Positions 13,275 to 24,714 of a stretch of 64,000 bases of DNA are shown here, piece by piece (within the stretch, counting starts at the first letter, position 1; every line of letters begins with the position of its first letter). A program made the position numbers and the translations under genes. The notes under the pieces are model-generated. The model saw only the letters and a program-made list of their open reading frames with translations. It was not told where the DNA came from and ran no database searches. Source of the DNA: Dicaeum eximium (Eukaryota > Chordata > Aves > Passeriformes > Dicaeidae); contig VWZP01010964.1 of the NCBI GenBank assembly GCA_013396995.1, positions 478,345 to 542,344 on the forward strand, in the 5' to 3' direction.

Positions 13275-13520
13275 GATATTGATAGGACAGAGGGAAATGG
13301 CCACAGGTTGAACAAGAGAGGTTCAGCTGGATATTAGGAAAAATTTCTTCACTGAAATAAGAATTGGAACAGGCTGCCCAGGGCAGTGGTGGGGTAACCA
13401 TCAATGGTAGTGCTCAAAAAACAAGCAGACATTGCACTTTAGCATTGAGGTATTGGGTCAAAGGCTGGACTTGATGATCTTGGCGGTCATTTCCAACCGG
13501 AATGATTCTCTGGTTCAATG
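13275..13520 (+). mobile_element. CR1 LINE 3'-end fragment
   Basis: The sequence matches the known 3' part of avian CR1: a GGATATTAGG...ATTTCTTCACT block, an AACAGGCTGCCCAG block, then CTGGACTTGATGATCTT and TTCCAACC near the end, finishing in an ATGATTCT-like tail. It is truncated at the 5' side, as CR1 copies usually are, and encodes nothing. Another CR1 3' end in the opposite orientation follows about 400 bases further on. Confidence 0.85.
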
Positions 13521-13920
13521 CTGTGGTGGCACACAGCTGTGGTGCTGCCATGTGGAAGAGCAGCCAGCTCCTCTGAGCCTGTCCCCAGAGGCAGCTGCCC
13601 TGCAGGGTGGCTCTGGCTGCATTTGGTGCTGCCTGCACAGCCCAGCAGGATGTGTGCTGGGTGAGACCTCACCTGCAGCTCTGGGGACAGAGATGGCTCC
13701 TAAGCCACAGCCCTCCTCCTGCTGAGGGGTGGCTGCACACCAGATTTTGGTGCCTGACCTCCTGGCTGGATGTTTTCAGCAGCAGCAGAGAAGAGGAGCA
13801 GCAAACCCAGCGTGGCTGCAGCTGGGGCAGGGTAAGGCTGGCTGCTCTGGCGTGCAGGAAGGGGTGGGATGGCACAAAGCCTGGCCTAGCAGGGTGCTGG
13901 GGGTTGGCACTTGGGCTCAG

Positions 13921-14166
13921 CACAGAATCACAGAGCTGTTTAGGTTGGAGAAGAACTTTAGGGTCCTCGAGTCCAGCCCTTCACCCAGCACTGCCAAGGC
14001 CACCACTAAAGCATGTCTCTGAGTGGCACATCTGCGTGTGTTTTAAACCCCCCTTTTCCCTGGATGGCCTGTGCCAGTGCCTGGCAGCCCTTTCACTGAA
14101 GAAATTTTTCCTAATATCTGATCTAAAACTCCCCTGGCACAACTTCAGGCCATTTCCTCCTGTCCT
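13921..14166 (-). mobile_element. CR1 LINE 3'-end fragment, inverted
   Basis: Read on the minus strand it ends in the CR1 3' tail (complement of ACAGAATCACAGAGCTGTTTAGG). It includes the blocks complementary to GAAGAAATTTTTCCTAATATC and CAACTTCAGGCCATTTCC. It is 5'-truncated and non-coding. Confidence 0.85.
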
Positions 14167-16020
14167 GATTTTTCTTTGGAGGCCTCCATCGCTCCCAATG
14201 CTCTGCAGAGGGAATTCCAGAATTTTTTGGTGTTTCCCAGCAAAGCTCAAGCCCTTGATAAAATGAGTACTGCAAAACTTCTCTAAATTTCTCCAGGATG
14301 AAGTTTTTTGTTTCCTCATGCAGAGGCTTTGTCCAGGGCAAGACAAAATTTAGCCCTGACTCATTGCTGGGGCCAAAAAAAGCCAAGGAGACAAATTCAG
14401 AGGTTCCTGTGTCAACCTGGCTGCCTGAGAGCTCCCTCCAACCCAAGGAGTTTTTGGGAGAGGATGGAGAGGGCTTTGCCATCTGAACAAGTTTCCTTTG
14501 GTTCTTGACTTCCAGCTGAGTGATTCAGCTTAGGGGTTTGGGGGTTTTATGCTAAATGAACTAAAAAATTTTGCTGTGTGGGATCCCTGTGGCACCAGCA
14601 CTTAGATATGTTGTACCTGGCAGAAAAAAGATTCTGGGCTGATGTCATCACTGGGATTTTATTTTATTTTTTTTTTTAGTGTTTCATATCTGGTTTTCAT
14701 TTATTAAGTAGATCAGAAAGTGTAAATAGCAATAATGATTCCCTCTCTCTTAAAAGTGTGATGCAGCCCCCTTTCATGCACATGTGTATCTTAAAGGGTA
14801 AATGAGAAATTGAACTTTAGTAGAAAAACACAAATGCCTAAGGGAGGAATTTTAAGGCTTCTGTCATCCTGCAAACATTTAAAGCATGGGTGAGTTTTGC
14901 TTCATGTGAAAGAACCACTGGTGTATGAACTCAAATTAACCTTTCTCACAGCAAGGTAGTAGGGGAGCAAAATACATACCTTATAGAAATTTATTTTTGT
15001 CTTGGTCCAATATGTGTTCCACTTAAATGAATGCTGGAATAACAAATATTTGTTTATAATCCCACAGAGGCTGCAGATCTCACCCTTAGTGCACTCATTA
15101 TAGGTAAACTGATATGCACAAGAACTTGTTATTTCAGCAAATAATATATACTTTAATATCTAGAAATTATATTAAACAATAATTAGAATAATGTATTTAA
15201 AAACAATTTCTTGCTTATACAAAACAGAAATTTCACACATGGCTTATTGAAATCCAGAGAAATAGGAGCAAAATGTACTAATGCTACCTGGAGGTAGTTT
15301 TTTCATTCTTAGAGGGCTTTTTTGGGATTTCCTTGCAGTTTCTGGGACACATCTGATTTTATACAGTGACACAAAAAGATATTTAGAATTTCCCATTTAA
15401 CAGATCTGACCTGAATGTTTAGAAGTCCTGCTGTGAATCCATTTCTCCTGTCAGGACAACATATTTAATAAACAGCTACAGAGCTGTTCTGGGCAAGGAT
15501 AAATCTGAAGGAATTTAAACAGTACACAGATAATGTATCTCCTTTCTTTTTGCACAGATTTCAAGTTGAATTATATAATACAGGTGTTATTCAGCCTTTC
15601 TCCATTATTGTGCCTTACTCAGCAGTTTATGACTAAAAAATTATTTTTTTATATATTAGGAGCTTTAAACACAGAGATAATTTTACTCTCATGTCAATAA
15701 TTTTCTTTCAGTTGAATGTTTTCAACTCCATCTGGTTTGATTTACTTTTCTGTATCATAAAAACACAGACCATCCACATAAAAATGACTGAGCAGTTTAA
15801 AATAATAAAGAAAAATTGAGCACTTCCAGTATTAGATTAACAACTGAGATATTCTGTAAAGACCAGCAATTTTTAAAAAATGCATTTACAGAACTGTAAC
15901 AAAACCATGAAGACTATTTACTGCAATGCCTGAAGTATTTGTGTTTCTGCTCTGTAACTGCACTCTTTGAATATTTTAATGCTTTCAAGACCTGCACTGT
16001 TCATTGAGAGAATAACTGGA

Positions 16021-16110
16021 TTATATTTTTATAATATAGAATATGTATTCTATATATTCTTTGTATGTGGTCTATATATTCTATGTTCTATATATAATAT
16101 CTATTCTACA
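16021..16110. repeat. AT-rich imperfect repeat
   Basis: TATATTCTATA-like units recur in both orientations, giving hairpin potential. It looks like a decayed AT microsatellite. Confidence 0.6.
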
Positions 16111-17043
16111 TGTTCTGTATGAAATAATAGTAATATAAACCAGACTCTTGCAACATGTAATTTTTGATCTCTTTTACAATTCCTTGCCCAATGATTTGTG
16201 GGGATGAGCACAACATAGGTGATGTTTTGTTCTTGAACCCATACATCTGCAAAACCCTCCGTGTCTTTTTGTCTTTGTCCAAATTTTGTGGTGTCTCCTC
16301 TTGTCATTTAAGAGGAAATAGTTTATTTACATTTGAAGCAAGGTATTTGGGTTATATATATAAAATCCTGTTGTTTTTCCTTCTAGGTATGGCTGTTCCT
16401 TGCTGCAGGCAGGAGGGTGACAGTGGGAGACAGGAGAAGGCTGATCCATCACTGGAAAAAATCAAGGAATAAATTATGGACCCTCATGTGCCAGGACATG
16501 GTGGCAGAGGTGACACTGTGGTGGACAATGCTGTCACCTGTATTTCTGTCCCTCTATGGATCCAGGGATCATGCTATTAGCACAGATGCACAGAAACACT
16601 TTCCCATTAATTTTCAAGTTGGAAACGCCGTGCCACGACAGAACCTGGCATCCCTGACCCTTGGCTGGCATCATCATTGTGCTCTCAGCAAAGAAGCTGC
16701 AGATAGCAGGGAATTGGGATCATTTTCTCAGCATCTTTTCATTGCTGTTTCTGTTTTGTGCTTATTTATTCTCTGGAAAAAAAAATGTCTATGGAATGGG
16801 AATCTATGTTTATCCATCAGCTCTCACAATTGTGAAACCTGCTGCTAAAATCTCTCTCAGTTTTACTGTCTAAAAAACCCCACTGATGGTTGTAGAAATT
16901 ACTATTATTTTTTCATGATTTCTACTTGTAAACTGCCCAAACCTGTGTTTCAATAGGCCAGACAACATCTCTGGCTGTCACTGTCCTCTCGTGTTTTCAC
17001 TGCACACAGGTGATGTAGAGTCTGGATGGGTTTTGGTTTTGGT

Positions 17044-17068
17044 GTTTTGTTTGTTTGTTTGTTTGTTT
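17044..17068. repeat. (GTTT)n microsatellite
   Basis: About six GTTT units are followed by a T-run. It may be the tail of an old retroelement, but none is recognisable next to it. Confidence 0.8.
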
Positions 17069-18267
17069 TTTTCCCAAATACAAGGGAAAAGTGAAGATTA
17101 ATTGAGGAATTCAGACACTGAGCAAATTCTTTGCTGTGGGTGAGCAGAGAGCCAAGGAGTAGATCCCTATCCTTTGTGCTCGTGTTGTTGGAGTTGGGAT
17201 AAGTGGCTGAAGTCTATCCAGACCAGATGGTGCTGTCTTGGGGAGGGGTTTCAGTGGAGGTCAGACACTCTGAGGATGTCCTGAGTGTGGGGAAGAAGGA
17301 AGAGGAGAGGACTGGGCAGGGTTATCCCTGAGGCTGCTCATCTTGCTGTGGCAGAGGAGGACTGGGCTGTGCAGCCTGTATTTGCTGCCCAGCCCCAGCC
17401 TGGCTGCTTGGCCATGGGAGGTCACCTCCTGTGCTGGCTGGAGGTGGGAGAGCTGAACAAGGCATGGACATTCAGGTCAGGACAGCTCAAGTGTGAGAAA
17501 GGGAGCTGGGATTTCAAAAGCAGCTGCAGGCAGAGGTAAAGCCCCTGTTTTATATAGAATAAATCTTTGCCCATGGGAAGTTTCAAAGGTGTTTTCTTAC
17601 AGCTGACCTGAAAAATGTAGATATCATAAAAACCATCTGCTTCAGGGGCAAAGCTCTGCTCACTACTTGCAGGGTAGGAAATTGATGGTTTTAGTTAATC
17701 TGAGCTCTCACAGAGGATAAATTGTGATGTGTGGGGGTCAGAGATGCTCAGAGTCCCCTCCCTGCTGCACCTGGGGTGGGATGGGGGCTCATGCTGGTTC
17801 CCCAGTGTCACAGCCTGGGAAATCTGGCTGAGCATGAGCCACTCCAGCTTTATCACTGCACCATTTAGGGGAAGCACCAATAGCTGGGCTTGAGACCAAG
17901 CTCTGCAGAGAAGTCAGTAATGGACAGTAAAGTGGAAAGCAGCAGCACCCTGCAGCTGGGAGAGGAGGGAAGGGAAGGCCAGAGCGATGCTGCTCTGCCA
18001 CTGTGATGCTTTGCACCCACAGGCTCATCCCAAGACTGTGTTATCCCAACCCTGGGGACTCTGGACCACCTTCCCCTCACCCTCACTGTAGCTGACAGTG
18101 CTGGTGCCTGTGTGTGAGCAGATGTGGGGCTGGGGGTGCATCTGAGAGCGAGTGCTTGCTGCCTGTGCTCAGCAGGATGCCAAATTTCCAGCCCCAGCTC
18201 TGCCTTGGCACCCTGGGCAGCAGCTGGGCCTTGTTACCATCCCTGGGGGGACCTTCCCTGCTCCTGG

Positions 18268-18413
18268 CATCACTCAAGGCTCAGCACACCTGGGCACCAC
18301 TCGGGGCTCAGCATGCAGGGATGTCATACAGGGTTCAGGACACAGGTGTCACTTGGGGCTCAGCATGCAGGGGTGTCACTTGGGGCTCAGCACACCCAGG
18401 CATCACTCAGGGC
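18268..18413. repeat. Minisatellite, unit about 27 bases
   Basis: About five degenerate units share GGGCTCAGCA and GTCACT blocks. The clearest two copies (from 18347 and 18374) are 27 bases apart. The array is GC-rich compared with its surroundings. Confidence 0.75.
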
Positions 18414-19378
18414 AGTTCCCACTGGCCATGCTGTGCTGCTGGGCTCAGGGCCAGCCCCTGGGGGCCTCTGTTTGCTCTCAGAGGTGGTGTTGACCTTCAG
18501 GCTGTGCCAAGTGTTTGGCCTTGTGTACATGGCTTTGTCTGGTTTTCCTCTCCCACTCCTGGCTGTTTGCAGTCTCCCAGAGGAGAAAACACCTTCCCAG
18601 ATCTGCTCACCCCTGGAGCTTTTGCTCTGCTTTAACTCTTTCTTGGTTGGAGGCTATGGTTCCTTGCTTGCCACAAAACCGTGTCCCTCACTGAGCAGGA
18701 CCAAAAGACACCAGTCTGCAGAACAAAATAACTGAGTGATATACTCACTTTTGGTATTGAATAAACCTGCAGATGGTCTTTACAAGTTGCCTCTGCCCCA
18801 TCCCTGCTGGTTGCTCTCAAAGTGTTCATTACCAGATTTTTATCAATCAGTATTAACAGGAGCAAAAAAAGCACCTTTGTGCCAAGGAGCTCACAGCTTT
18901 CCAGCCCATCTGAATCCCTTTGGTACCAGCTCCTTTCCCTCTGTGCAGAGCCAGCCGTGGCCTTTTCCCTGCTCAGTGTCCTTTGGGAAGTGCTCAGGAT
19001 GCTGCAGAATCCAGCTTGGTCCTTTTGCTGGCTTTTGTGTCAAGGAAAATGTTGAAGTCACGGTCTGCTGCAGGGAAGAAATGTCTGTTTTGTGGTACAA
19101 GCCCACATCTGTCCCCTGCCAGGTCCTTCCTGGGTCATGTCCAGGCAGTGCTCAGCCTCCTGCAGTTGAGGGTCTGTGGCTTTTCCCTGCCTGTCCAAGG
19201 CAGGGGGGGGCAGAGGGATTTGCTGGGATTTACTGCCTGTGGATGCGAAGCCACAGCCTCCGCCGCAGACCTGGGAAGAGACAGTGCCCATCAGTCCCAG
19301 GAACTCCTCCCAGCTCTCCCTCCTGCTCCTGGGCTGTCCCAGGGCCTGGCACCCTCGGGATTTGGGCAGGGTACTCAC

Positions 19379-19468
19379 GGTAGAGGCGGTAGGCGGTGGG
19401 GACCAGGCTCAGCAGGAGGAGCAGGACACCAGCGGCCAGTGGGATCCAAACCAAGGGACTGCAGGGAC
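19379..19468 (-). CDS. CD8B: CD8B exon 4: membrane-spanning segment
   Basis: This 90-base exon opens with GPCSPLVWIPLA. It thus supplies the stalk Cys for the interchain disulfide and the W-I-P-L-A helix start shared by CD8 chains. The helix runs through AGVLLLLLSLV and ends in a basic YRLYR. Of two possible AG acceptors, the upstream one (complement of 19469-19470) keeps phase 1 and the Cys, so I chose it. The donor is GTGAGT. Confidence 0.9.
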
Positions 19469-22400
19469 CTGGAGAGAGGAGAGGACTCAGCACTTGGCAC
19501 CACCCTGCCCCAGCAGCTTTGGGGATGGAGTGTGGGGTGAGGAAGGGAGAAAAGCGAGGCAGGCCCTCAGAGGAGTGGTGGAGGATGTGACCATCGCCTG
19601 GGGTGTCCTTTGAAGGACCCTCTACAGAACCACAGAATCACAGAACGGGTAAAGTTGGAAGAGACCACAGTGGGTCACCTGGTCCAACCTCCCTGCTCAA
19701 GCAGGGCCATCCCTGAGCACATGGCACAGGATTATGGCCAGATGACTTTTGCATATTTTTGATAATGGTGACTCCACAACCTCTCTGGACAACTTGACAA
19801 CTGTCCCCCTCACAGTAAAAAAGGCTTTGCAGGGAACTTAGCTCTGAGGTCATGACAACCTAAACTGAAACACATCCTGGCCCCTAAACCTGTGGATATC
19901 CCAGAGAATCCCTCCTACAGGCAGAAACCAGCTCTATCCAGAGCATTGGGTCTATCTGGACCCAGACACCCACTCCTGTGGGGTGACACTCTGGTGGCCC
20001 CCACCCCAGGACAAACTCCAGCTGAGCCCTGAGGACCACAAGAGCTCAGCAAACCCCTTTTTCCAGGCAGCCTGAGCTGAGACAGTGCCATACCTTCCCT
20101 GCTGGCAGCTTTGCTTTTGGTTATCCACAGCACAGGCTTTTTGGACTCCGGTGTCTGTGTGGTCTTTGGAGGTAGAGGCAAAGCATCAGCTGGGGGATAA
20201 GGAGAAAAAGAGGGTGGTGAGTGTGGCACTGAGTGCAGCAGAGATCTCCCACAGCAGGCAAGAGGGGCTGGAAAGTTTGGGCCTTGGGACAAGCCCCAGG
20301 CAGTCTCTGCAAAGGGCTGTGTCACTCAGAGGAGTGAGCTTGACCTGAGCCTCTTGGGGGTCACAGAAGTTACCAAGAGCTTTTAAAAGTGTTAATAAAA
20401 TAATGTACCAGGTAAAGAAGGGGAGAAGGCTAATGCAGGCAAAACCCCCAAACTTCCTTGAGTGACATTTGCTGCCAAGAATTATCACACCAGAATTGCA
20501 CAAAATCATGGGTAGCAGGAGGTTTCAGCAGCACTGAAATGTTTTAAGGGATCCTTGGATCTTTCCCTTATTCACATTGCTCTATCTTTGCTCAACATTT
20601 GATTTTTTTTCCTGATAAAATGAGGGCAGAATTTATTATAGTATATCTGAATAACAATGGAACACATTCATTTCTAAGTAAAGTTGGCAAGGAAAATATG
20701 CCAGTAATGTCACTAAATAGCTGCATGTCTGACTGTTCAAACCATATTTATTCAAAATTTTAGGTGATTGAAAACTATTTTATTCTGTTTCTATCCAGGA
20801 TGTAAATTCTTACAGAAACTACCATTCTTTTACATGAAAAGATGAGACATCAGGGCTCTGGGATTTATTTGGACAACTTCTCCCGTACATTATAATAGAC
20901 TCAGAGAAAATAAACTTGAAGACAATTTGTTTTATCATGAGAACTAAAAGTAAAAAAAGAAAATATCCAGCAAAGCCTGAGTCCTCCCAGAGCACCTGCT
21001 GCTATTTACTTTTTAATTGGTGTCCTTGATCAAGCTGCATTTCAAGTCTGTTTCTCATGCTTTGCACAGAGATATGTGCCCAGCTGTTAAGAAACAATTC
21101 TCCTTTATCTTAAACCAGCTTTTCTCTGAGCATGCAAGAATCCAAAAGGGATTTCTCATCCAGTTCAAGGTACAGAGCATATTTGCAAAAAAAACCGAGA
21201 AAAACTGGGACACTGGGTCTGCTTTAGAGTCAGAAGCTGTAGTGGCATTTTGGTTAAATAAGTTTTTTGTATCTTAGTTAAATAAGTTATTTGTCTCCCT
21301 AAAAGTCTGCAAAAATAGGGGCTGAATCCCACTTCAAATACATTAGTTTTTCTGTATCAACCACTGCTCTGTGGTCAAAAGGAAAATGGGCTGAAAAGAG
21401 CTTCTGTATGACCCAGATGTCTGTAAAGCCTCTCTCCTCCTATGACACCTGCAGAAAACTGCAAACTTCTGTTTGGATCTCCCCAGGGATAGTGGGTTGT
21501 GAGCTTTGAGGAATAAATCCCATTTCAGTACTTTTTTGGAAGGATGGTCTTGAAAGCTGCCATCAGATCCACCCCAGAGGTGTGAGGGGTGATGCTCTCT
21601 GGCCTCGATGCTGCTCTTGACACTTGGAGTGAGGGTAAAGAAGAATTATGGCATGGAAGGACCTGTGAGCAGAGCAGGGCACACATCCAGCCTCTCATCC
21701 AAAGTACAGCAGGGAATGAGAAAAACACAGGACATGGCAATATCAGGCCTCCCCATGGAAATCCCATGCAGCTGACCTAAATTTTAGCTATTTTCTGTAT
21801 TTTCTGCTTTATCCGGTCTCATAGATCTCTTCAGAAAAAACCCCAGAGCCCCAACCTTGAAACTCAAAACTGGGAAGAACCTACCAAAACCATTCACCCC
21901 TTTCCCAGAGGACCTCATCACAGCTTACAGGTGGCACATTTTGGAACCCCGAGGGTGCTGCTTACCCACTGTGAGCTGTGTCCCACTGCCCAGGAGGAGC
22001 TGGGAGGACTGGGAGACGGAGCAGTAGTAGGTGCCACTGTCCAGGGGATGCAGGTGGCTGATGTGCAGGCTGTAGGAGCTGTGGGACCTCGCCTCATGGA
22101 CACTAAACTTGTGTTGGCTCACATTTGTGCCATATGTGGCTTTGCCCAGTGTGTTGGAAAACACCAAGAACTCGAAATGTTGCCTGTGCTGGCTCCAGCG
22201 GTACCAGTACACCCCGGTGTGCTCCTTCTTCAGCTCACAGAGGATTTCAGTTTTATTGTTAGTTTGGGTTAGAATATGCTTTGGAGTTTGGGTTAAAAGG
22301 AGAGTGGTATAAAAACCTAAGGAAAAAGAGAAATATACAGTTATTGTTTAAATTTCATTATTTTTCTTTCGTGCAAAGTACAGATTTGCTTTATGTGCTT

Positions 22401-24714
22401 AATAAAATCACATAGACACACAGACCAGGGGGGTCACACGAGTGAGAAACAGGAGCATTTTTATCAGGATACTCCCATATTCCCTCAGAGGCCTTTCTGG
22501 ATTCCCCACTTATTGTTTTGGCCAAGCCAAATTATACAGGCAGACTTTTCTCTGTAAATGCTCATCTAGGGAGGAGGCTCACTGGCAGGGAGAGGAATGG
22601 AGGGATAGTTTTGAGCATGTCCTCAGGGCTGTATGTGCAGGGAAGAGCACCCCTGCATGCTCCTGTGAATGCTCCTCTCCTGCCCTCCTTACCTTTCTCA
22701 TTTTTCAGACATTTCACCCCTTTTTCAAGATTTTTTTGGTGCCTCTTAACTGCTTTGCCAAGTTTTTCTTCTAACACATGCAACAGTGACAAGTATTTCA
22801 GGGGCAGAAAAAGAGACCAAAAAATGTGCAAAGCATCTCAAAATGAGCCAATTTGATATTAGTTTTCAGACAATAATATTTTTCAAAGAAATTTTGAGAC
22901 ATGGGGAAGGAGAGGGAGTGAGGGGCAGCGGTGGGGTTCAAAGCTTTGCTTTGGCATCGCATCGCCGTGTTTGGGCTTTGCAGCTTCTGTGGAAATTATC
23001 TAAGTCTTGTTTGGCCCAGGCAGATGTGAGGGGTGTCTGTGTGAGCAAGGATGTGTCCTTGTGGGAAGGAAAACAGGTAACTTGTGATCCTTGCTGTTCA
23101 GCAAACAGCCCTGCAAAGCTGCAGATACTCTGAGACAGAGTGAAAAACAGCCCTCTGGAGATAAGGATACTCCTGCTTCCCCCGTCTCTTTCCCAGGCAT
23201 GTTTTAAAGCTGTGCAAAAAGCTCAATAATACATGTTTCTTGTCTTTTTTTTACTTTAAAATGTCCCTTTTCCTTCAAAATCCTGAAGTCGCTTACAGGA
23301 GTTTTTTCAGCCTCATGCAGCTCTGTTAACCCAGTGGTGTGGGGATGGGTTGGCATGACCCAAGAACATCTAAAACCATTAATGTGGCACAAAGTCCTGA
23401 TGGCTCCCATGTTCCCAATGGGACAGGCAGAGGAGAGGGCTCTGGTGACTGACAGGGGTGCAGAGCCTTCCTCTGTCCCCACACCAATGACCCCATTGCA
23501 GGCAGTGCTGCAGAACACCAACATTGCAATGCCAAAATTCCAGTGTTGCACAGCAGCTGCAGCATTTCACCACAACCTCTGGCTCTCTGACAACATTAAT
23601 GTCTGCTTTTTATTAAAATACATAATTTTAAGGTTTAAGAGTGTAATTCTCTCAAATTTTGTCCTGGCAAACACCTGTGTGGTTTTTTTAGGGGATGAAA
23701 TGTGTGTGGCCATGGCACATGGGGGCTTCAGGGTCTCCTTGAGTGCCCTGAGGTCTGGCTCTGCTGGGCATGGGAAACATAACTCTCCATGAAAAACTTA
23801 TCCTTGACCTGGTGGAGACACTGTTATATAAGTCAGAAAATATAAGAAGAGATTCTGGAAGATTTCAGCTCAGTGCCAGTGGTCAAACCAGGAATGAGCT
23901 GGGATGGAGACAGAGCAGAAAACTCATCCTCAGTCATACCTTCAACCCCAAAACCTCTCTGTTCCCTTTCCTGGTGTATATTCAGGGAGACCATGGGGAA
24001 TCACAGTGCTTGGCCAGACCAGCCTGCAGCACCTTAGAAATGGCCCCTTTTCCTTTTGCATGAAGGCAAAGCAAACTGTCATTTATTGTGATTTTCTCAG
24101 TGGGCTCCCCACCTCACAGATCTATAGGATATCAGAACCTGTAAGGCAGAATGGTTTTATAGCACACCAATTCCAGCTGTGGCCCTTGGGAAATACTCAG
24201 TCTTTGGATGACTTAGAAAATTTGGGATGTTTATCATCTTTGTGTCACAGAGGCAGTGGAGAGAGGAGCTATTTTAACTTCTCCATTAGCAGTTTCCTAC
24301 AGTCCATCTGCGCTGAGGGTGCAGTAAAAGCTCTGTGGTGTCTGTGTATTGAAATATGAATAGAATATAGAATAGAATAGAGTAGAATAGAATAGAACAG
24401 AATAGAATAGAACAAAATAGAATAACTATTTCAGTTGGAAGGGACCCACAGCAACAACTGGTGCTGACCAGTTCAGGGCTGACCAAGACCTAAAGCATGT
24501 TATTAATAGCACGATCCAAAATTATTGGAAATAGGTAATAATATCCTGTAGATCTATACTGTGAGGGTATATTTAATCTTCCATCATCCAGCTGCTGGAG
24601 TGTGGTGGAGGAGAGGCTCCAGCATGATTTTAGGTGCCCTCAACCCTTAAGAGAAGTGTCCCTCTTACCTGGGATCTGGAGGCAGATGCAGAGACGGAGC
24701 CATGGCCGGGCCAT
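19379..24714 (-). CDS. CD8B: CD8B, T-cell surface glycoprotein CD8 beta chain (four exons seen, 3' end not found)
   Basis: CD8 beta pairs with CD8 alpha on cytotoxic T cells and strengthens MHC class I co-recognition. Four minus-strand exons are visible in transcription order: 24714-24669, 22316-21966, 20189-20094 and 19468-19379. They encode signal peptide, one Ig V domain with a J-like end, a stalk, and a membrane helix. Every junction read is phase 1 with GT/AG borders, as in CD8A. The V domain ends in a GSGTQLTVG J-like strand, a feature of CD8 beta rather than alpha. A CR1 copy lies in the intron between stalk and membrane exons, and another CR1 lies in intron 1. The exon(s) after the membrane segment were not recognised. 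SMYD1, named Bop for CD8b-opposite, starts on the other strand at 57 kb with the provirus between them. Confidence 0.92.
19622..19860 (-). mobile_element. CR1 LINE fragment in a CD8B intron
   Basis: The plus strand begins ACAGAATCACAGAACGG and continues with GTTGGAAGAGACCAC, CCAACCTCCCTGCTCAAGCAGG and ACTCCACAACCTCTCTGG, all typical of an inverted avian CR1 3' end. It is non-coding and lies between the membrane and stalk exons of CD8B, in the same direction as the gene. Confidence 0.85.
20094..20189 (-). CDS. CD8B: CD8B exon 3: stalk
   Basis: This 96-base exon encodes a Pro/Thr/Lys-rich stalk, from ADALPLPPKTTQTPES to SKAASRE. The acceptor follows a C-run (CCCCCAG) and the donor is GTATGG. 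Both sides are phase 1. The stalk is of similar length to that of CD8A. Confidence 0.85.
21966..22316 (-). CDS. CD8B: CD8B exon 2: Ig V-type domain
   Basis: This exon of 351 bases has a TTCCTTAG acceptor and a GTAAG donor. The V-set features are TEILCEL (first Cys), VYWYRW (core Trp), DSGTYYC (second Cys) and a J-like GSGTQLTVG. The segment HFEFLVFSN before the C' strand resembles CD8 beta of other vertebrates. NKT and NVS are potential N-glycosylation sites. Confidence 0.93.
22317..24357. other. CD8B intron 1, main part
   Basis: No exon or repeat was recognised in this part of the intron. Open frames on both strands are short and unconvincing. Confidence 0.6.
24358..24510 (-). mobile_element. 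CR1 LINE fragment with (TAGAA)n tail
   Basis: A TAGAA-rich pentamer array (24358-24424) is followed by TTTCAGTTGGAAGGGACCCACA and ACCAGTTCAGGGCTGACCAA. This is an inverted CR1 3' end whose target-primed tail has expanded into a microsatellite. It sits in CD8B intron 1, about 160 bases from exon 1. Confidence 0.75.
24669..24714 (-). CDS. CD8B: CD8B exon 1: start codon and signal peptide
   Basis: The ATG is the complement of 24712-24714. The exon encodes MARPWLRLCICLQIP plus one base, then a GTAAGAGG donor. It is 46 bases, exactly the length of CD8A exon 1. The hydrophobic core is short but is extended by the start of the V exon (FYTTLLL). A second in-frame ATG is absent; the ATG-like triplet at 24701-24703 is out of frame. 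Confidence 0.82.

Larger units (their letters stand above)
14167..19378. other. Stretch 3' of the CD8B membrane exon; missing CD8B tail exon(s) expected here
   Basis: CD8B is on the minus strand, so its cytoplasmic exon(s), stop codon and 3' UTR should lie at coordinates below 19379. I found no convincing candidate. The stretch holds an AT-rich block, a (GTTT)n run and a minisatellite, listed separately. The remaining open frames look like chance. Confidence 0.5.

Noticed and set aside
17865..18086. Open minus-strand frame beginning with basic residues (RVRGRWSRVPRV) as a possible CD8B cytoplasmic exon.
   Set aside because: The acceptor is poor, the frame runs on for 70 codons of low-complexity sequence, and there is no family match.
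18737..18765. An 18-base micro-exon (complement) with a GTGAGT donor and a following TTCTGCAG acceptor as the CD8B tail.
   Set aside because: The upstream acceptor is weak and the predicted tail is not basic, unlike CD8 beta tails. The joined reading frame is unconvincing.
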